NCBI GenBank assembly: GCA_003501835.1
Contig: DNOU01000035.1
Location: 791-12,604, forward strand
Reading direction: 5' to 3'
Length of the DNA stretch: 11,814 nt
Origin: Anaerolineaceae bacterium
Lineage (GTDB): Bacteria; Chloroflexota; Anaerolineae; Anaerolineales; Anaerolineaceae
Shown here: piece by piece, positions 8,137 to 11,814 of the stretch
How positions within the stretch are numbered: position 1 is the stretch's first letter
Layout of the letters: each line of letters starts with the position of its first letter
Program-made: the position numbers and the translations under genes
The notes under the pieces: model-generated
The model's database searches: none
What the model was told of the DNA's origin: nothing
Seen by the model: the letters and a program-made list of their open reading frames with translations, nothing else

Positions 8137-9984
8137 ATGGATTTTGAGCAGCTCATTTTTCTTCCATATCCAAGAAAGATCACTCCATTGCCAGGTGTCT
8201 TTCGATTTGGGGAGTGGGGTGGAATTTCGATTGACCCAAATGACATGAAGGACTTGCTTCCCGCTGCTCAAAAATTGAGAGACGGACTCACGAAATATCC
8301 GGGTCTGAACTGGCAGATTGAACTTACCGCTGCGTCAAAAGTTGGCGGAATATCGATCAGACGCACAGGAGATCATTCCATCCCACCGCAAGGATATCTA
8401 ATCAAAACTCTGGAAGATGGGATTCAGATCGACGCTGCTGATGCAGCCGGGGCATATTATGCCTCTTGCACCTTACTCCAAATGCTTGAACAGCTCCCAG
8501 CTGGTGGCCGGGTTCTGCCGGGAATTTCCATTCTTGATTGGCCGGACTTTGCTGCGCGCGGGGTGATGCTGGATATTAGCCGGGACAAAGTGTACACGAT
8601 GGAGACATTGTTCGAACTCGTTGACCTGTTGAGCTCTTGGAAGATCAACCAGCTGCAGTTGTATATGGAACATACTTTTGCCTATCAAAATCATCCCATC
8701 ATATGGCAGGATGCCTCTCCCATGACTGCCGGAGAGATCAGGCAGCTGGACGTTTACTGTAAGGATCGTTTTGTTGAACTCGTGCCGAATCAAAATTCAT
8801 TTGGCCATATGGAGAGGTGGCTGAAGTACAAGGAGTACGAACCACTTGCGGAGATTGTGGGTGATTTTGTCACTCCCTGGGGTGAGAAGAAAACAGGACC
8901 CTACAGCCTGGCTGCGGTCGATCCTGGATCCATCAAGCTGATCGCTTCGCTCTATGATGAATTGCTACCAAATTTCTCCAGCTCTCTGTTCAATGTGGGT
9001 TGCGACGAGACCTTCGATCTGGGCAAGGGCAGGAGCAGGGATGCCTGCGAAAGACTCGGCATAGGGCGGGTTTACCTGGACTATTTACTCCAGATTCATC
9101 AACTGGTCGTGAACCGTGGGAATACAATGCAATTTTGGGGAGATATCATTCTCAAATATCCCGAATTGCTACCTGAAATACCCCGCGATGTGCTGGGGTT
9201 GACCTGGGGGTATGAGGCGGACCATCCCTTTGACCATCAGGCAGAGCTATTTTCCAGGTCAGGTCTGCCGTTTTATGTTTGTCCAGGGACATCGACCTGG
9301 AATTCCCTTGCTGGCAGAACCGATAACGCTCTCGAGAACATTCATAATGCGGCCAGGAACGGGCTGCGTTTTGGAGCGGCCGGGTGTTTGGTGACTGACT
9401 GGGGGGATAATGGACACTGGCAGATGCTTCCTGTTTCATACCTCGGATTCGTTTCGGGTGCAGCTCTGAGCTGGTGCGTTGATGCAAACCAGTTTCGATC
9501 AGTGCCTGATTGGCTGGATACATTTGCATTCCAGGATCGTGGCAGGATCCTGGGAGACCTGGCGTTTGAGTTGGGCAATGCCGATCATACGTCGGGAGTG
9601 GACCTTCCGGGGAACGGTGGATACTTCTGGCCCCTGCAATGGCCGCTTGAAAAGATCCGAAGTCACCCAAAATACAACCCCCGAATGTTTTTGAATGGAA
9701 TTCAAAAATTGCAGGAGATCAGGGAAAAGCATGCAGGATACGGGCAAATGTTGAGAAAAGATGCCCAGCTCATTCAAAGTGAATTTGATTTGACCATGCG
9801 AATGATGCAACACGCCTGCCAGAGGGCGCTGTTCGCTTTTGGCAAGACTGGCAGCGCTGGTTTGAGGCAGGACCTGGAGGAGATCATCACCGAGTACCGC
9901 AGGATTTGGCTTCTCAGGAACCGGGTGGGAGGTCTGCACGATAGCCTGTCGAGGTTGGAGATGCTGCGCTGCGATTATGAGTGA
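8137..9984 (+). CDS. GH20-family beta-N-acetylhexosaminidase-like glycosidase
   Basis: 615 residues. Residues about 5-135 match the GH20 N-terminal alpha/beta domain (LPYPRKITPLPG, AAGAYYASCTLLQML). The barrel begins at ARGVMLDISRDK, where Arg149 matches the conserved substrate-binding Arg. Asp290-Glu291 in NVGCDETFDLG are the paired polarising Asp and acid/base Glu used in GH20 substrate-assisted catalysis. Trp334 (FWGD) and Trp422 (TDWGDNGHW) are likely to line the sugar pocket. Instead of the common WHLTDDQGWR strand it has LQLYMEHTFAY, and VPNQNSFGHMERW replaces the usual EIDMPGH region, so it belongs to a divergent GH20 branch and could act on hexosaminides other than GlcNAc. No signal peptide. 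AAAGAGAA (8123-8130), six bases before the ATG, supports the start. The 70-base gap before it has no clear promoter or terminator. Confidence 0.85.
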   Translation: MDFEQLIFLPYPRKITPLPGVFRFGEWGGISIDPNDMKDLLPAAQKLRDGLTKYPGLNWQIELTAASKVGGISIRRTGDHSIPPQGYLIKTLEDGIQIDAADAAGAYYASCTLLQMLEQLPAGGRVLPGISILDWPDFAARGVMLDISRDKVYTMETLFELVDLLSSWKINQLQLYMEHTFAYQNHPIIWQDASPMTAGEIRQLDVYCKDRFVELVPNQNSFGHMERWLKYKEYEPLAEIVGDFVTPWGEKKTGPYSLAAVDPGSIKLIASLYDELLPNFSSSLFNVGCDETFDLGKGRSRDACERLGIGRVYLDYLLQIHQLVVNRGNTMQFWGDIILKYPELLPEIPRDVLGLTWGYEADHPFDHQAELFSRSGLPFYVCPGTSTWNSLAGRTDNALENIHNAARNGLRFGAAGCLVTDWGDNGHWQMLPVSYLGFVSGAALSWCVDANQFRSVPDWLDTFAFQDRGRILGDLAFELGNADHTSGVDLPGNGGYFWPLQWPLEKIRSHPKYNPRMFLNGIQKLQEIREKHAGYGQMLRKDAQLIQSEFDLTMRMMQHACQRALFAFGKTGSAGLRQDLEEIITEYRRIWLLRNRVGGLHDSLSRLEMLRCDYE

Positions 9985-10047
9985 AAAGGTCAATTCATGA
10001 TTTGCGGTTGCATGTCAAGAAGCATAACAGTGAAGGAGAACACGAAC

Positions 10048-10054
10048 AGGAGGT
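10048..10054 (+). promoter_or_regulatory. Strong ribosome binding site of xylB
   Basis: AGGAGGT lies six bases before the ATG at 10061 and is the strongest Shine-Dalgarno sequence in the window. The 76 bases between the GH20 stop and this start also contain a possible 19-codon reading frame (9997-10056) that ends inside this site. Confidence 0.8.
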
Positions 10055-10060
10055 AAGCAT

Positions 10061-11551
10061 ATGCGTTTTTTCATGGGTATTGACGTTTCAACAACGGGCA
10101 GCAAAGCCTTGTTGATCGATGATCATGGAAAAGTGATCGGTGTTAACAATTCTCCTCACCCAATATCGTCTCCCAGGCCTTTGTGGTCGGAACAGGACCC
10201 CGCAGATTGGTGGCGAGCCACGCGGAAAAGCATCAAAAATGTGCTGGAGCAGAACCAGGTTTCGCCACAAGATGTGGCTGCCGTCGGTCTGACTGGTCAG
10301 ATGCACGGACTGGTTTTACTGGATGAACATGGAGCTGTTCTACGACCTGCGATATTGTGGAATGATCAGCGTACCCAGGCGCAGTGCGATGAGATCCATC
10401 AACGCATTGGCCGCAGCCGGTTCATTCAAATCAGTGGGAATGCGGCACTGACCGGTTTCACTGCTCCCAAGATACTTTGGGTGGCAGAAAACGAACCGGA
10501 AATCTACAAAAAAGTGAGACATATCCTGCTACCGAAGGATTACATCCGCTATTGCCTGACGGGTGAGTTTGGCATGGATAAAGGCGATGGGTCGGGAACA
10601 ATTTTGTTCGACCTCAAGGAGCGCGATTGGTCTCCGGAGATACTGGATGCCCTGGGGATTGAGCGTGATTGGCTGCCCGCAACGCATGAAGGCCCCGAGT
10701 TCACAGGAGCGATCACTCACCAGGCAGCGCTGCAAACCGGATTGCAGGAAGGCACGCCGGTTGCAGCCGGCGGCGGCGATCAGCAGGCGCAGGCAGTTGG
10801 AGTTGGCGCTGTTGAACCTGGCATTATCGGTCTGACCGTGGGCACGAGCGGCGTCGTTTTTGCGACCACTCCAAGTACACAAATAGAACCAGAAGGTCGA
10901 TTGCATGCCTTCTGCCATTCGATGCCGGGTACCTGGCATTTGATGGGGGTCATGCTTTCAGCTGCCGGCAGTTTGCAATGGTACCGTGATACTCTGGCAC
11001 CAGGATCCAGTTTTGATGCAATACTGAATGTGGCAGAAAGCGTCGAACCCGGCAGCGAGGGGCTGCAGTTTATGCCCTACCTGAGCGGGGAACGCACCCC
11101 GCATCCGGATCCAAAGGCAAGGGGAGCTTTCATCGGATTGACTGTTCGACACACCCAGGCGCACATGGCACGATCCGTTCTGGAGGGTGTGGCCTATGGG
11201 CTAAAAGATATCTTCAACCTGATTGCAGAATCCGGTGGAGGTAAAGAGATCAAACAGGTGAGAGCTTCAGGCGGCGGGGTCAAGAGCCAACTCTGGATGC
11301 AGATCCTCGCCTCGGTACTCGAAAATGAGCTGGTTACCGTCAACAGCACTGAAGGAGCTGCCTTCGGGGCTGCTCTCCTGGCAGGGGTGGGAGCTGGTGC
11401 CTGGAGCGACGTCCGGTCTGCCTGCCGGGAGGTTGTGGAGATCACCGGACGCACTGCACCCCGTGAGGTGGAAATCAAAACCTACCGTGCTGGGTATGAG
11501 ATCTATCAGGATCTTTATCCTGCATTGAAATCCATTTTCCCAAGAATGTAA
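10061..11551 (+). CDS. xylB: Xylulokinase (FGGY-family carbohydrate kinase)
   Basis: Transfers phosphate from ATP to D-xylulose, giving xylulose 5-phosphate for the pentose phosphate pathway; cytoplasmic. 496 residues, the usual length. The N-terminal FGGY domain has GIDVSTTGSKA (Asp8) for phosphate binding, the xylulokinase-typical GQMHG (Met81-His82-Gly83) at the sugar site, and RPAILWNDQRT. LLPKDYIRYCLTGE and the GDGSGT stretch follow. GGGDQQAQAVG places the probable catalytic base at Asp240. The C-terminal ATPase domain has TVGTSGVV, PYLSGERTPHPDP and a GGGVKSQLW strand. These together favour xylulokinase over glycerol or gluconate kinase, although another ketose is possible. No xylose isomerase is visible, so the xylulose source lies outside the window. 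It is followed after 30 bases by the GH1 gene. Confidence 0.88.
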   Translation: MRFFMGIDVSTTGSKALLIDDHGKVIGVNNSPHPISSPRPLWSEQDPADWWRATRKSIKNVLEQNQVSPQDVAAVGLTGQMHGLVLLDEHGAVLRPAILWNDQRTQAQCDEIHQRIGRSRFIQISGNAALTGFTAPKILWVAENEPEIYKKVRHILLPKDYIRYCLTGEFGMDKGDGSGTILFDLKERDWSPEILDALGIERDWLPATHEGPEFTGAITHQAALQTGLQEGTPVAAGGGDQQAQAVGVGAVEPGIIGLTVGTSGVVFATTPSTQIEPEGRLHAFCHSMPGTWHLMGVMLSAAGSLQWYRDTLAPGSSFDAILNVAESVEPGSEGLQFMPYLSGERTPHPDPKARGAFIGLTVRHTQAHMARSVLEGVAYGLKDIFNLIAESGGGKEIKQVRASGGGVKSQLWMQILASVLENELVTVNSTEGAAFGAALLAGVGAGAWSDVRSACREVVEITGRTAPREVEIKTYRAGYEIYQDLYPALKSIFPRM

Positions 11552-11581
11552 GTCCAAAATCATTGAAATCAGCGAGTAAAT

Positions 11582-11814
11582 ATGTCTACTGCTCTACAAT
11601 TTCCAGAACAATTTCGATGGGGTGCGGCAACAGCCTATTCCCAGGTTGAGGGAGGAGTAAATGAAGATGGACGCGGCAAGTCCATTTGGGATGTTTTTGC
11701 CCATACCCCGGGGAACATCATGAATGGTGATACCGGGGACATTGCCGATGACCATTATCACCGCTGGAAAGAAGACATCGCCTGGATGGGTGAGTTGGGT
11801 GTCAATTCATACCG
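11582..11814 (+). CDS. GH1-family beta-glucosidase/beta-glycosidase, 3' end outside window
   Basis: 77 complete codons are visible from the ATG at 11582 to the right edge. The sequence is the standard GH1 N terminus: FRWGAATAYSQVEGG (the Gln contacts the glycone sugar in this family), then DGRGKSIWDVFAHTPG, GDTGDIADDHYHRWKEDI and MGELGVNSYR. These fix the family firmly. The catalytic Glu residues (NEP and ENG motifs) lie beyond the window, so activity and specificity (glucosidase, galactosidase, fucosidase, 6-phospho forms) cannot be judged. No signal peptide. The ribosome binding site is weak (GCGAG, seven or so bases upstream), and the start is 30 bases after the xylB stop, which suggests the same transcript. 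Confidence 0.9.
   Translation, partial: MSTALQFPEQFRWGAATAYSQVEGGVNEDGRGKSIWDVFAHTPGNIMNGDTGDIADDHYHRWKEDIAWMGELGVNSY

Noticed and set aside
10002..10030. TTGCGG and TAACAG with 17-base spacing as a promoter for xylB
   Set aside because: Each box matches the sigma-70 consensus in only about half its positions, and an operon reading is simpler.

Overview
The window holds seven genes, all on the + strand and tightly packed, with no gap longer than about 76 bases. It reads as one stretch of a carbohydrate-utilisation operon, cut at both ends. G+C is roughly half by eye. The protein types (a GH35 with a GH42-like C-terminal part, a variant GH20, a long FAD oxidoreductase with a helical-repeat tail, a xylulokinase) fit an anaerobic, glycan-degrading bacterium of the Chloroflexota/Anaerolineae kind. 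That assignment rests on the look of the proteins only, because there is no rRNA or other phylogenetic marker.

Layout: (1) bases 3-1208, the C-terminal part of a GH36-like (clan GH-D) TIM-barrel glycosidase, cut by the left edge. (2) 1183-3246, a GH35-type beta-galactosidase that overlaps gene 1 by 26 bases. (3) 3289-5100, a protein with two successive metallo-beta-lactamase-fold domains and a C-terminal beta-sandwich. (4) 5097-8066, a 989-residue FAD-dependent oxidoreductase with two Rossmann-type halves and a HEAT-like tail, joined to gene 3 by an ATGA stop/start overlap. (5) 8137-9984, a GH20-family beta-hexosaminidase-like enzyme. (6) 10061-11551, a xylulokinase (XylB). (7) 11582 to the right edge, the N terminus of a GH1 beta-glycosidase.

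None of the six genes with a visible N terminus starts with an obvious signal peptide, and no transporter is in view. The simplest reading is cytoplasmic breakdown of imported oligosaccharides: alpha- and beta-galactosyl, hexosaminyl and beta-glycosyl ends are removed by the GH36-like, GH35, GH20 and GH1 enzymes, and a ketopentose is phosphorylated by XylB. The translationally coupled MBL/FAD pair in the middle is the least explained part. Each of the two proteins looks internally duplicated, with a degenerate first half and an intact second half. A redox step on a sugar followed by hydrolysis (for example of a lactone) would fit, but this is inference.

No tRNA, rRNA, CRISPR array, mobile element, clear promoter or convincing terminator was found.
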